A stretch of DNA of 64,000 nt, taken from Peristeroidobacter soli (GTDB taxonomy: Bacteria; Pseudomonadota; Gammaproteobacteria; Steroidobacterales; Steroidobacteraceae). Shown piece by piece: positions 1 through 8,668 of this stretch. Within the stretch, counting starts at the first letter, position 1. Every line of letters starts with the position of its first letter. The notes below the pieces were generated by a model, which did no database searches, had not been told where the DNA came from, and was given only the letters and a program-made list of their open reading frames with translations. The stretch lies in the NCBI RefSeq assembly GCF_004138485.1, contig NZ_ML142848.1, positions 248,001 through 312,000 of the forward strand. Direction: 5' to 3'. A program made the position numbers and the translations under genes.

Positions 1-626
1 AATGCCTGCGCCGGCCGGGATTCGCCGAAGCGACGCATCCACTTGGTCAACGGCGCCTGGTCTTTGATATCCAGCGCACGCAGGATGTCGGCGAACACTT
101 CGTCGCGCTCGTCCTGACCCAGCTTGAAACAGCTGCGCACGGCGAGAATTCTGGCCTCGAAACCGATGATGCCGGCCACGAGCTTGTCGTAACGCGCACC
201 CATCTCTTCGCTCGACCAGGCGGCCGGACGATTCGTCTCCATTTGCTCGACCAGCCCCGACAGCAAACGATCCGCATCCGCGCGCGTGTCGCAAAACTTC
301 AGATCGACATCGAACACCGCGCTCGCGTAATTCCACGTCGGACCCCAGGTGCGGTCGCTCACCCACGAGGGCGAGATGTAACCGTGCGGGCCGATCAGCA
401 ATACCGTGGCTCGCGAGGTGGCAGCGAGCGCTGCCACTTGCGGATTGCGTCGGGCGAAATGACCCAATAAGGTTCGCGGCGTGCCATCGGCATCGCACAC
501 GAGTTGCACCGGCAGCGGCGTCGCATGCTGTGCGCCCGGCCCGCCGGAGACGATCCATGCCAGAGGTTGCTCCTGCACCAGGGCACGAAGGTCCTCGGCG
601 CTGCGGGGTTCGAATCGGTTGCTCAT
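1..626 (-). CDS. PaiB-like FMN-binding protein (partial, C-terminus beyond window)
   Basis: The reverse-strand frame opens at ATG 624-626 and reads without a stop to the window edge. It begins MSNRFEPRSAEDLRALVQEQ and carries the PaiB/FMN_bind_2 hallmarks: a split-barrel start with PLAWIVSG, a GHFARRNPQ segment, and GPHGYISPSWVSD followed by PTWNYASAVFD. The family is known from Bacillus PaiB; members bind FMN or heme-like ligands and are called transcriptional regulators, although direct DNA binding is poorly established. It lies 19 bp downstream of the amidase stop on the same strand, so it is probably the last gene of a permease-amidase-PaiB transcription unit. No strong Shine-Dalgarno precedes this ATG, so translation may depend on the upstream gene. 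Family call is firm; function is not. Confidence 0.82.
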   Translation of the reverse strand, partial: MSNRFEPRSAEDLRALVQEQPLAWIVSGGPGAQHATPLPVQLVCDADGTPRTLLGHFARRNPQVAALAATSRATVLLIGPHGYISPSWVSDRTWGPTWNYASAVFDVDLKFCDTRADADRLLSGLVEQMETNRPAAWSSEEMGARYDKLVAGIIGFEARILAVRSCFKLGQDERDEVFADILRALDIKDQAPLTKWMRRFGESRPAQA

Positions 627-645
627 GAAAATCGTCGAGGTGAAC

Positions 646-2076
646 TTATGAATTGAAAGTGGCGACGCTGTGCCTGGGCCAGCGCTGGGCCCAGGGCAAC
701 GCGGCTTCGAGCTCGAACGCCAGCGTGAGCAACACGTCTTCTTGCGCGCGATCCGCGGCAAACATGCTGCCGATGGGCAACCCTTCGCTGCTCTGGAACA
801 GCGGCAACGAAATGGCCGGCGTACCCGCCATGTTTTGCAGCGGCGTGTACGCGATCCAGTCGAACATCGTCGACATCAGCTGTTCCATCGGCACCGCCGG
901 CCCATAGGTGCCGAGCAGCGGCGGCGGTGCGTTCGTCACCGGCGACAGAACAACATCGAAGCGCGAGAAGAACTCATTGAGCTGAATCGGCAGCCGTGCG
1001 ATCTGTTGATACGCGCGCTCCAGTGCCGTCGTCGGCAATCCTTCGGCACGCTTGCCCAGCCCGATGGTCCACGGCTCGATTGCATCCTCCAGCCGGCCGC
1101 CGCCCAACAGCGCGCGAGTCGCATCGACACAGTCCGCGGCCAGGTGCGACCAGATGTTTTCGAACGAATCGAGAAAGGCATGACCGTCGATGGGCCAGGA
1201 AGTCCGTTCGACCTTGTGCCCAAGACTCGCGCACAGATCCGCGGTGGATGCGATTGCCCGAGCGACGTCCGCGTGCGGGACATTCCCTCGCAAGCCATGT
1301 TCGATCACTGCGATACGCAGGCGACGTGACGAAGGACCAGTCACAACAGAGCGTTTTGAATCGTAGTGAGCCGCGGCGAAGCCCCACGCAACGTCACGAA
1401 CACTGCGTGAATGCAGACTGTCCGCGACCAGCAAATCTTCGACGAGGTGACGGGCGCGCACGCGAACCGTGCTGTCGCGTCCGGGTTTCAGTCCGACCAC
1501 GCCACAGCATGACGACGGCAAGCGAATCGAACCGCCGCCGTCACTGCCGTGCGCGAGTGGCACGAGCCCGGCTGCGATAGCAGCGACGGCGCCACCGCTC
1601 GATCCGCCCGGTGAATGCTCGAGCGACCACGGATTGCGCGTCGTCGGTCCCGCGAGCGGCTCGGTCGACGCCAACAATCCAAACTCCGGCATCGAAGACT
1701 TGCCGAGCGCGACCAACCCGGCCTGCTGCATGCGTTGCACGTACGGATAGCCATGTTGAATGGCCTTGCGCGTCCGGCTGCGTGAACAGGACGTCGTCGG
1801 CATGCCGGGATAATCCAGCGAATCTTTCGGCAGCCACGGCACACCGCGCATCGTGCCGCCGCTTTCGCGCAGCGCTCGAGCTTCAGCGCGAGCCAGAGCG
1901 GGATCGTAATGACTCAAGGCACGCACGGTCGGATCGAGCGCGTCGATGCGCAGAATCGCGGCCTCCGTCAGTGCCTCGACCGGCAGCTCGCCAGCGCGGA
2001 CGAGTCGTGCCTGATCGTGCGCATCCAGCTTGCCGAGCGCCAGCGCATCGGACAATGAAACTTCGCGGATCGTCAT
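646..2076 (-). CDS. amidase signature family enzyme
   Basis: A 476-residue amidase of the Ser-cisSer-Lys class. The catalytic lysine lies in WLPKDS (about residue 84), the glycine/serine loop is SPGGSSGG (about 155-162), and the nucleophile serine is in DGGGSIRLPSS (about 183). These enzymes hydrolyse amide bonds of small amides, aryl-acylamides or peptide amides; the substrate cannot be read from sequence. The start is the ATG at 2074-2076, whose A is shared with the TGA stop of the upstream permease (TGATG), so translation is coupled. The frame stays open far upstream, but that part is antisense-like shadow of the permease. Being coupled to an amino-acid permease suggests intracellular hydrolysis of an imported amide. 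It could also be annotated GatA-like, but no gatB/gatC is near. Confidence 0.9.
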   Translation of the reverse strand: MTIREVSLSDALALGKLDAHDQARLVRAGELPVEALTEAAILRIDALDPTVRALSHYDPALARAEARALRESGGTMRGVPWLPKDSLDYPGMPTTSCSRSRTRKAIQHGYPYVQRMQQAGLVALGKSSMPEFGLLASTEPLAGPTTRNPWSLEHSPGGSSGGAVAAIAAGLVPLAHGSDGGGSIRLPSSCCGVVGLKPGRDSTVRVRARHLVEDLLVADSLHSRSVRDVAWGFAAAHYDSKRSVVTGPSSRRLRIAVIEHGLRGNVPHADVARAIASTADLCASLGHKVERTSWPIDGHAFLDSFENIWSHLAADCVDATRALLGGGRLEDAIEPWTIGLGKRAEGLPTTALERAYQQIARLPIQLNEFFSRFDVVLSPVTNAPPPLLGTYGPAVPMEQLMSTMFDWIAYTPLQNMAGTPAISLPLFQSSEGLPIGSMFAADRAQEDVLLTLAFELEAALPWAQRWPRHSVATFNS

Positions 2077-3590
2077 CAGTTCAAACTTCCCGAAAGCTCG
2101 GCGGGCGCCGTCTGCAGGCTCTGAGCCCGTGGCTTGCCATACAGCGTGTAGATCGCGAATCCGATCGCGAGATAAGTCAGCAGCAGGCAAGCAGGCAGCC
2201 ATTCGCCGTGACGGATCTGATTCACCAGATCGAGCAGCACCGGCAAGGTCATCAGGAAGCTGACGATGATGGCGAGCACCGGCACCGTGCCGAACCAGAT
2301 CCCGTTGATCCACACGCCGCCCAGCGGCACGCGGAAGCGCCCTTGTTTTTCCGGCTCGCGACTGCGCAGGTCGATCAGCGCGGCCGCCACCATCGCGAAC
2401 GTGAGCGACACGCCGAGCGAAATCATGTCGGCCAGCACCGAGATCGGCAGCAGCGCCGCGCCGAGCCCGGCGAGACTGGCCAGCATGAGATTGGCCTTCC
2501 ACAGACTGTTGCGCTTCGGATGGACCACCGAGAACAGTCGCGGCAGATAGCCGTCGTTGGACATCGCGTAGCAGACGCGCGAGTGACCGAAGGCATTGGC
2601 GAGAAGCACCGAACCGAGGCCGGCCAGCGCACCGATCTTGATCAGCGTGGCGATCACGGGCCAACCGATGCGATCGACCGCGAGCGCGATGGGATCGGCG
2701 ACGCCGAGCTCGCGGAACGGCACCAACCCAGTCAGCACTGTCGCGACCGCCACGTACAACAACGCGCAGATCGCCAACGAACCGAGAATGCCCACCGGCA
2801 CGTCGCGATGGGGATTGCGCGTCTCGGCGGCGGCCGTCGACACCGTTTCAAAACCGAGGAAGGCGAAGAACAGCAACGAAGCAGCGCGCGCGATGCCTTC
2901 CCAGCCATACGTGAATCCGCCTTCGTTGGCCGGGATGTACGGCTGCCAGTTGGTCGGATCGACCGCGTGCGCACCGGCCAGCACGAAGCCAACCAGCACC
3001 AGCACCTTGATCACCACCAGCACGGAATTGACGAGCGCGGACTTCGAGATGCCGAGCGCGAGAATGATGCCGGCACCGAGACACGCCGCAGCCGCGACCA
3101 GGTTCACGCTGTTGCCAATGCCGAATTGAAAGCCGACGCCGTCCACCAGTTTCGCGGTCACCAGCGAGGTCGACACGCTCGCCGGCACGTGAATACCGAA
3201 ATCGCCGAGCAGGCTCAGGAGATAGCCGCCGAAGCCCAGGCCGAGCATGGACGCGGCGATGTTGTACTCCAGGAAGAGCAGCCAGCCGAGCGCCCATCCC
3301 GGCAGTGCACCGAACGTGCGGCGGGTGTAGGTGTAAGAAGATCCCGACTCCGGCAGCCGCGACGCCAGCTCGGCGTAGCACAGGCCCACCAGCAAGCACG
3401 CGAAGCCGGCGAGCAGGAACGAGATGGTGACGGCCGGCCCGGCGAAGGACGCCGCGGCGGTACCGGTCATGACGAAGACGCCGGCGCCAAGGATGTTGGC
3501 GACCCCCAGCACCAGCAGCCCCGCCCAGCCGAGCGAGGGACGCAGCGAAGCTGCGGATTGCGAGTCGGGAGGATTCCCTGGTTGTGTCAT
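2076..3590 (-). CDS. APC superfamily amino-acid permease
   Basis: A 504-residue membrane protein with about 12 hydrophobic segments. TM1 has the broken-helix glycine motif of APC transporters (ANILGAGVFVMTG), followed by CYAELASRLPESGSSYTYTRRTFG, the conserved TM2-3 region, and GFETVSTAAAETRNPHRDVP in the TM6-7 loop. It resembles the CAT/YfnA group of amino-acid:proton symporters. It sits in the inner membrane; its substrate is unknown. Its stop overlaps the amidase start by one base, so the two are co-translated, and it diverges from an Lrp/AsnC regulator across a 246-bp gap, a classic arrangement for amino-acid-responsive control. ATG at 3588-3590 is the only good start before the first membrane segment. 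Confidence 0.92.
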   Translation of the reverse strand: MTQPGNPPDSQSAASLRPSLGWAGLLVLGVANILGAGVFVMTGTAAASFAGPAVTISFLLAGFACLLVGLCYAELASRLPESGSSYTYTRRTFGALPGWALGWLLFLEYNIAASMLGLGFGGYLLSLLGDFGIHVPASVSTSLVTAKLVDGVGFQFGIGNSVNLVAAAACLGAGIILALGISKSALVNSVLVVIKVLVLVGFVLAGAHAVDPTNWQPYIPANEGGFTYGWEGIARAASLLFFAFLGFETVSTAAAETRNPHRDVPVGILGSLAICALLYVAVATVLTGLVPFRELGVADPIALAVDRIGWPVIATLIKIGALAGLGSVLLANAFGHSRVCYAMSNDGYLPRLFSVVHPKRNSLWKANLMLASLAGLGAALLPISVLADMISLGVSLTFAMVAAALIDLRSREPEKQGRFRVPLGGVWINGIWFGTVPVLAIIVSFLMTLPVLLDLVNQIRHGEWLPACLLLTYLAIGFAIYTLYGKPRAQSLQTAPAELSGSLN

Positions 3591-3691
3591 TACTTCGGCC
3601 AGAACGTTCGGGTGGCGTGACGCGTGCGAGTAAATATGGATATAGTCGGCGTCAACGTCCAGCCATCAGCCACGGCGTGAGGCAGGTGCAC

Positions 3692-3716
3692 AGCCCTTGA
3701 TGTGCAAGGCTTTTTT
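3692..3716 (+). terminator. terminator-like hairpin with T6 tract in the permease/Lrp intergenic region
   Basis: AGCCCTTG (3692-3699), a five-base loop, then CAAGGCT (3705-3711) form a stem with one bulged C, and a run of six T follows (3711-3716) on the plus strand. This has intrinsic-terminator shape. No plus-strand gene lies upstream, so it could be an attenuator in the leader of the Lrp-type gene starting at 3837, the end of a short RNA, or chance. The rest of 3591-3833 holds no gene; it should contain the divergent promoters. Confidence 0.4.
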
Positions 3717-3836
3717 CCTGAGACCACGCAACAATCGGCGCGGCGGGCCGGCAAAAGACGCAGATCCTTACCGGCAGGTCCGGGAGATTGACAGGATCGA
3801 CCGCCCGCGCCGCTCGCCCCGCAGCAGGTACGTGTG

Positions 3837-4355
3837 ATGAGCGCCCCGCATGAAAAGAAAGACACCCCCGCGAACTTCGAAGAGGTGGACCAGATCGACC
3901 TCAAGATCATGGAGGTCCTGCAGAAGGACGCCCGGATCACCAACCAGGCGCTGGCCGATCGGGTCGCGCTGTCGCCGAGCGCCTGCCTGCGACGGGTACG
4001 CGACCTCGAAACCCGCGGGCTGATCAGCGCCTACCGCGCGCAGATCCAGGTCGACAAGATGCGCAGCGTGACCATCGTGATGGCGCACATCACGTTCTCG
4101 CAGCACACGATCAAGAATCTGCACGACTTCGACGCCTGCATCGAAACCCTCCCGGAGATCGTCGAGTCGTATCGGGTCAGCGGCAACGTCGACTACATCC
4201 TGCGCGTGGTCGTGCCCGACATGCATGCGTGGAAACGCATCATGACCGTGCTGGTGAACGGCGGCTTCGGCGTGGAAAAGATCGTCTCGCACTTCCTGAT
4301 GGATCAGATCAAGACGTTCAAGGGCTACAAGCTGATCCAGAAGCCCGGCGACTGA
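3837..4355 (+). CDS. Lrp/AsnC family transcriptional regulator
   Basis: A 172-residue regulator. The N-terminal part carries the winged-HTH signature of the family (DLKIMEVLQKDARITNQALADRV followed by LSPSACLRRVRDLE), then the RAM/AsnC ligand-binding domain with the conserved VSGNVDYILRVVVPD strand-loop that binds effector amino acids at dimer interfaces. ATG 3837 has an AGG eight bases upstream; the GTG immediately before it (3834) is an alternative. It is divergent from the permease-amidase unit and is the likely regulator of that unit. Its stop lies 2 bp from the convergent stop of the CocE-type hydrolase. Confidence 0.92.
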   Translation: MSAPHEKKDTPANFEEVDQIDLKIMEVLQKDARITNQALADRVALSPSACLRRVRDLETRGLISAYRAQIQVDKMRSVTIVMAHITFSQHTIKNLHDFDACIETLPEIVESYRVSGNVDYILRVVVPDMHAWKRIMTVLVNGGFGVEKIVSHFLMDQIKTFKGYKLIQKPGD

Positions 4356-4357
4356 GG

Positions 4358-6208
4358 TCACTGCGTGACGGGCAACACGATGTGACTTGCATCGGGGCCA
4401 GCGACCACCACCTTCTGCGTCGCCTTTACGTAGTCACGCGGCCTGGCGAAGAAAATGTTCGGGACGAACGTCTGCGGATTGCGGTCGTAGAGCGGGAACC
4501 AGCTCGACTGCACCTGAACCATGATGCGATGACCGGGCCGGAACACGTGATTCGCATCGGGTAACGCGAACTCGTACAGCAACGGCACATCGGGCTCGAG
4601 CGGCGCCGCTTGCGACAGCGACTTGCGATAGCGGCCGCGAAAGATCTCCATTGCTATGGGCAACTGATAGCCACTCATCCCCGGATCGTCCGCTCGATCC
4701 GGATACACATCGATGAGCTTCACGACCCAATCGCTGTCCGTGCCGCTGCTCGACGCCATGAGCTTGACCATTGGCTCGCCCGCGATGCTCACTGCTTTAT
4801 CGAGCACTTTCGATGTGAATGTGAGCACGTCAGACCGCGCGGCACTGCTGCGCTGATCGCTCGTCAGCCACGGTTCCCATTGCTCGCCGTCGTCGTCCAC
4901 TCGAATCGGACGCGGCACGAACGTCACCGGATCGGCCGGATCGGAAATGTAGTTCGCCGTTTGCATCGCGCCTGGAGTTGCCGCGAACCCCAACTCGCCC
5001 TTCGGCTTCAGATAGAGCCTGGTGGTGCTCGCTTGCGCCGGCGGCCATTGTTCCAGCCGTCGCCATTCGTTGGTCCCCGACTGAAACGCGGTGACCGGCG
5101 CCACATCCATCGGCGTGCCTTTCAAATGATGCGCGAGAAACGGGGCGAGCACGTGCTGTCGCCACCACTTCGCCGTGTCGTGCCCCCAGCGAATCTTGCC
5201 GACGCTGCTGCCATCGAAGATGGCGTGCGCGTGGTGCCAGGGCCCCAAGGTGAGATAGACCATCCTGCCCGTCTTGTCCTTGGGCTCGATGGCTTGGTAG
5301 ACCGCGGTGGCGCCGTAGATATCTTCCTGATCCCACAGCGAGTGCGAAATCATCACCGGCACCTGCAGCGGCCGGCTCGCAAGGATCCGGTCGACGGCCT
5401 GCGACTGCCAGAACTCATCGTAGGCCGGATGCTCGACGATGTTTCGCCAGTACTGAACCTTATCGGTGCCGCGCTGGCGCGCCAGTTCTCCCACCGATCC
5501 GGCGCGCATGAATGTTTCGTAGCGATCGGTGCTGTCCCACGGGAATTCGAGACTGTTGTCGCGTGACTCGCTGCCGTGAATGGCGGCGATCGCGTACTGG
5601 CGGAAGGCGCCGTTATGAAACCAGTCGTCGCCGCGCCAGCCGTCGACCATCGGGTCCATCGGCACGGCGACTTTCAGGGCGGGATGCGGATTCACCAGCG
5701 CCATCAGCGTCGTGAAGCCGTTATAGGAAATGCCGATGACGCCGACCTTGCCGTCGCTCTCGGCGACGTGCTTCACCAGCCAATCGATGGTGTCGTAAGC
5801 GTCCGTCGATTCGTCCACTGAAGTGCGATTGAACGGCGAGCCGGCGAGCGGCCGGGTCATGACAAAGTCGCCGCCCGAGCCGTGCTTGCCGCGAATGTCC
5901 TGAACGACCCGGATGTAGCCGCCGTCCACGATCACATCGGCGGCATTGTCGAAGCCTTCGAGCAGCACGCGCATGTCGCTGCTCTCTTTCTGCTTCGTCA
6001 TCCACTCCGCGTTGTAGGGCGTGCGCGTGAGCAGGATGGGCGCCTCGTTCGCACCCTTCGGAATCACGATCACCGTGTGCAGCTTCACCCCATCGCGCAT
6101 GGGGATGTCGAAGACGCGGCGTTCGTAGTTGGCCGCGCTGGCGAGCGAGCTGATGAACAGCACTGTAACCAGCGCGCATCGTCCCAATGCAGTCCAAGCA
6201 GAAGTCAT
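4358..6208 (-). CDS. secreted CocE/NonD (S15-type) alpha/beta hydrolase
   Basis: About 616 residues from the ATG at 6206-6208, which has GAGAG upstream and starts a signal peptide (MTSAWTALGRCALVTVLFIS...SA). The upstream in-frame Met at 6235 would place charged residues before the signal and is not preferred. The alpha/beta-hydrolase core has nucleophile Ser in GVIGISYNGF, acid Asp in SHSLWDQED and His in LGPWHHAHAIF, matching the catalytic triad layout of alpha-amino acid ester hydrolases and cocaine esterase. A C-terminal jelly-roll domain ends in FRPGHRIMVQVQSSWFPLYDRNPQT. Expected in the periplasm, cleaving acyl, ester or X-Pro bonds. It is followed downstream of, and co-oriented with, a TonB receptor, suggesting extracellular substrate processing. 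Confidence 0.9.
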   Translation of the reverse strand: MTSAWTALGRCALVTVLFISSLASAANYERRVFDIPMRDGVKLHTVIVIPKGANEAPILLTRTPYNAEWMTKQKESSDMRVLLEGFDNAADVIVDGGYIRVVQDIRGKHGSGGDFVMTRPLAGSPFNRTSVDESTDAYDTIDWLVKHVAESDGKVGVIGISYNGFTTLMALVNPHPALKVAVPMDPMVDGWRGDDWFHNGAFRQYAIAAIHGSESRDNSLEFPWDSTDRYETFMRAGSVGELARQRGTDKVQYWRNIVEHPAYDEFWQSQAVDRILASRPLQVPVMISHSLWDQEDIYGATAVYQAIEPKDKTGRMVYLTLGPWHHAHAIFDGSSVGKIRWGHDTAKWWRQHVLAPFLAHHLKGTPMDVAPVTAFQSGTNEWRRLEQWPPAQASTTRLYLKPKGELGFAATPGAMQTANYISDPADPVTFVPRPIRVDDDGEQWEPWLTSDQRSSAARSDVLTFTSKVLDKAVSIAGEPMVKLMASSSGTDSDWVVKLIDVYPDRADDPGMSGYQLPIAMEIFRGRYRKSLSQAAPLEPDVPLLYEFALPDANHVFRPGHRIMVQVQSSWFPLYDRNPQTFVPNIFFARPRDYVKATQKVVVAGPDASHIVLPVTQ

Positions 6209-6270
6209 ATGACTCTCTCGCCGCCGGCCAACCACAGGCCGGCGGCGATGATGCCAACGATGCGGACGAC

Positions 6271-8421
6271 TTAGAAGCGCCAGTCCACGCTCAGCGAGTA
6301 GTTACGTGGCGCACCGTAGTAGCCCACGTTGTACAGGCTGGTGATGTACTTCTCGTCGCCGATGTTGTTGACGTTGCCGCGGACCGTGATGTTCGGCTGG
6401 ATATCCCAGGCCGCGAACGCGTTCACCAGCGCATAGCTGTCCTGGTAAACCGGGTGGAAGGTGTAATCCTCCTCACCCTTGATACCGCTCTGCCACTTGC
6501 CGCTGATGCCGAAGGATAGCGCCGTGAAACTCGGCACTCGCGCGCTGATCGTCGCATTGGCAGTCCGGCGCGGCACCCACGAATAGGTGTCGTCGCCGTC
6601 TTCGCCATCCATCCGCAGATAGGTGTAGCCGAGCAACACATCGACATTCTCGCCGAGCTTGCCGGTGGCCTCGAACTCGAGGCCCTCGGATTCGACGTCG
6701 ACCCCTCGGTAGTAACCATAGGCGTAACCGGGCATGAAGATGGTGTCGACATACGTCGCGAGGCCATCCTGCTTCGCCTTGAACACGGCGAAGGTCGTCA
6801 ACAGGCGCTGGTCCAGCCACTCGACCTTGACGCCGGTCTCGTAGTTCGTGCCCTTGGTCGGTGCCAGATAACCGCGGTTGATGTCGACCTGCTCCTGCGG
6901 CTGGAAGATGTACGAATAGTTGACGTAGCCGAGGACCCGGTCGGTGAAGTCGAACGTCAAGCCGGCATACGGAGCGAACTTGCGGTCGGTCTTGTCGGTG
7001 ACCTGGCCGGTGTTGTCGACGGCATCGAGCGAGTATTCGGCCCAGTTGAAGCCGATGATGGCCTTCAATCGGTCGGTCAATGCCACCCGGCTCGCGCCGA
7101 ACACGCGCTTCATCTCCTGGTCCATGGTCGTGTAAACCGCCTTCGCGCCCCACACCGGTTCGGGAATCGCGTCGCCGGCAAACGGGAAGGCGGGCAACGC
7201 CTGGAACTGCACGCCGGTCGTGTCCGTCGGGTTGTAGTAGTCCACGCCATCGCTCTTCGCCCAGCTCACGCCGAGCATCGCTTCACTCTCGCGGCCGAAC
7301 AGCTCGAACCTGCCGTTGAGCTTCACGTCGACCAGATGCGCCTCGGTCTGGTACGGGCTGCGGTAGGCCCAGCCATACAACCCTTCGTGAGTCACCGGAT
7401 CCATGCCGGCGAGCGAATACGCCATGAAGATCTTGGAGTCGTGCTCGTACAGGCGATAGTTGTACGACGTCTCCACTTTCCAGTCGTCGCCGAGCCGGTG
7501 GGTGTACTCGACGAAAGCGGCTTTCGTGGTGGAGTTCCAGTGCACCCAATCCTGAGTGGCCGAGGCGCTGCGATCCCAGTTGAGCCGATTGCCGTCGACA
7601 TCCGTGAAGGTCAGCGCGCCCCACATGCCGTGGTCGGTCTTGGCCTCCTGCCAGGAATAGCCGAACGCCAGCGAGCCGTTCTCGCCGATCTGGCCGTCGA
7701 TCACGCCGTAAACATATTTCGTACCGGACTCGAAGTCGCGCAGGTACGAATCGCTCTCCTCGTTCGCGACCACCAGGCGGCCGGCCCAGGTGCCCGCTTC
7801 GTTGAATGGCGTCGAGTAATCGGCCTCGACGCGGCGGCGATCCCAGGAGCCGATGGTCACGCCGATCTTGCCCTGCGCTTCGTTGGTCGGACGCTTGCGG
7901 ACATAGTTGATGGTGCCGGAGGCGTTGCCGACGCCGGTCAGCAGACCGTTCGCGCCACGGATCACTTCCAGCTTTTCGAAGCCGAACGTGTCGATTCTGT
8001 TGGTGACCAGGCCCCAGCCGTTGGGCAGGCCGACGCCGTCGATCTGGGTGTTCTTGATCTCGAAGCCGCGCGCCAGGAACTGAGTGAGATTGGTCGAGGT
8101 CTGCTCGACCTGGATGCCGGTGGCCATGCGCAGCGAATCGTTCAGATTGTCCGAGCCGAACTGCTCCATCTGCTCCGCGTTGATCACGCTGATCGACTGC
8201 GGGGTTTCCTTGATCGCCATGTCCAGATTGGTGGCACCGCTGCTGACGCGCCGGGCGCGCTGGGCCACGACGAACACTTCCTCCAGCGACTCGGCTTTCA
8301 TGTTCGAAGTGCCCGCGTCGGCGGTCGTCTGACCGTGCGCGGTGCCGGCAAACGCACCCGCTGCAAGAATCGCCGTGGACAGAACGCACTGGCGCCGGGG
8401 CGCCGCGGATCGAAGCTTCAT
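6271..8421 (-). CDS. TonB-dependent siderophore-type outer-membrane receptor
   Basis: About 716 residues. The ATG at 8419-8421 opens a signal peptide (MKLRSAAPRRQCVLSTAILAA...AHG); the in-frame residues upstream do not look like protein. A TonB-box-like SLEEVFVVAQ follows, then the plug with KETPQSISVINAEQM and RIDTFGFEKLEVIRGANGLLTG, typical of the FpvA/FhuA-like siderophore group, and a 22-strand barrel ending in the terminal aromatic FSVDWRF-like strand (last residue Phe). It imports a ligand across the outer membrane using TonB energy. The ligand is not identifiable. It is 62 bp upstream of the CocE-type hydrolase and downstream of the serine hydrolase, in the same direction. The 247-bp gap 8422-8668 has no gene and probably holds its promoter. 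Confidence 0.92.
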   Translation of the reverse strand: MKLRSAAPRRQCVLSTAILAAGAFAGTAHGQTTADAGTSNMKAESLEEVFVVAQRARRVSSGATNLDMAIKETPQSISVINAEQMEQFGSDNLNDSLRMATGIQVEQTSTNLTQFLARGFEIKNTQIDGVGLPNGWGLVTNRIDTFGFEKLEVIRGANGLLTGVGNASGTINYVRKRPTNEAQGKIGVTIGSWDRRRVEADYSTPFNEAGTWAGRLVVANEESDSYLRDFESGTKYVYGVIDGQIGENGSLAFGYSWQEAKTDHGMWGALTFTDVDGNRLNWDRSASATQDWVHWNSTTKAAFVEYTHRLGDDWKVETSYNYRLYEHDSKIFMAYSLAGMDPVTHEGLYGWAYRSPYQTEAHLVDVKLNGRFELFGRESEAMLGVSWAKSDGVDYYNPTDTTGVQFQALPAFPFAGDAIPEPVWGAKAVYTTMDQEMKRVFGASRVALTDRLKAIIGFNWAEYSLDAVDNTGQVTDKTDRKFAPYAGLTFDFTDRVLGYVNYSYIFQPQEQVDINRGYLAPTKGTNYETGVKVEWLDQRLLTTFAVFKAKQDGLATYVDTIFMPGYAYGYYRGVDVESEGLEFEATGKLGENVDVLLGYTYLRMDGEDGDDTYSWVPRRTANATISARVPSFTALSFGISGKWQSGIKGEEDYTFHPVYQDSYALVNAFAAWDIQPNITVRGNVNNIGDEKYITSLYNVGYYGAPRNYSLSVDWRF

Positions 8422-8668
8422 TGGTACAAGGTCTCCCAGCCGATTTTCTCTATTAGGACTTTGTGATCCCCGGGGACCAATATGGGATCGTCGCGCGCTG
8501 CCGTCCATCCACTGGACGACAGGCGCCGAATCGCGGCTGAGCCTTGAAATTAAAAGATTTTTCTCACTCCGAGCGCAAGAATCCGCGCGTCATGCGGCAC
8601 AAATGCGCAGATCCGCGCGGGCATGTCGCGAAGAAAGATAGGATCGGCGACCTCGAAACAGCGTCGAA

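Noticed and set aside
1700-1830. Possible frameshift in the amidase around residues 95-110
   Set aside because: The sequence after PGMPTTS looks unusual but the frame stays intact through all catalytic motifs; treated as normal divergence.
2077-2664. N-terminal extension of the amidase frame
   Set aside because: It is an out-of-frame shadow of the permease; the amidase homology starts at the ATG coupled to the permease stop.
1611-3620. Long plus-strand open frame opposite the amidase and permease
   Set aside because: Arg/His/Gln-rich composition typical of antisense shadow in GC-rich DNA; the minus strand has full family motifs.
8460-8480. Palindrome TCCCCGGGGA upstream of the siderophore-type receptor
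   Set aside because: Short GC-only palindrome, expected by chance; no second copy or promoter logic seen.
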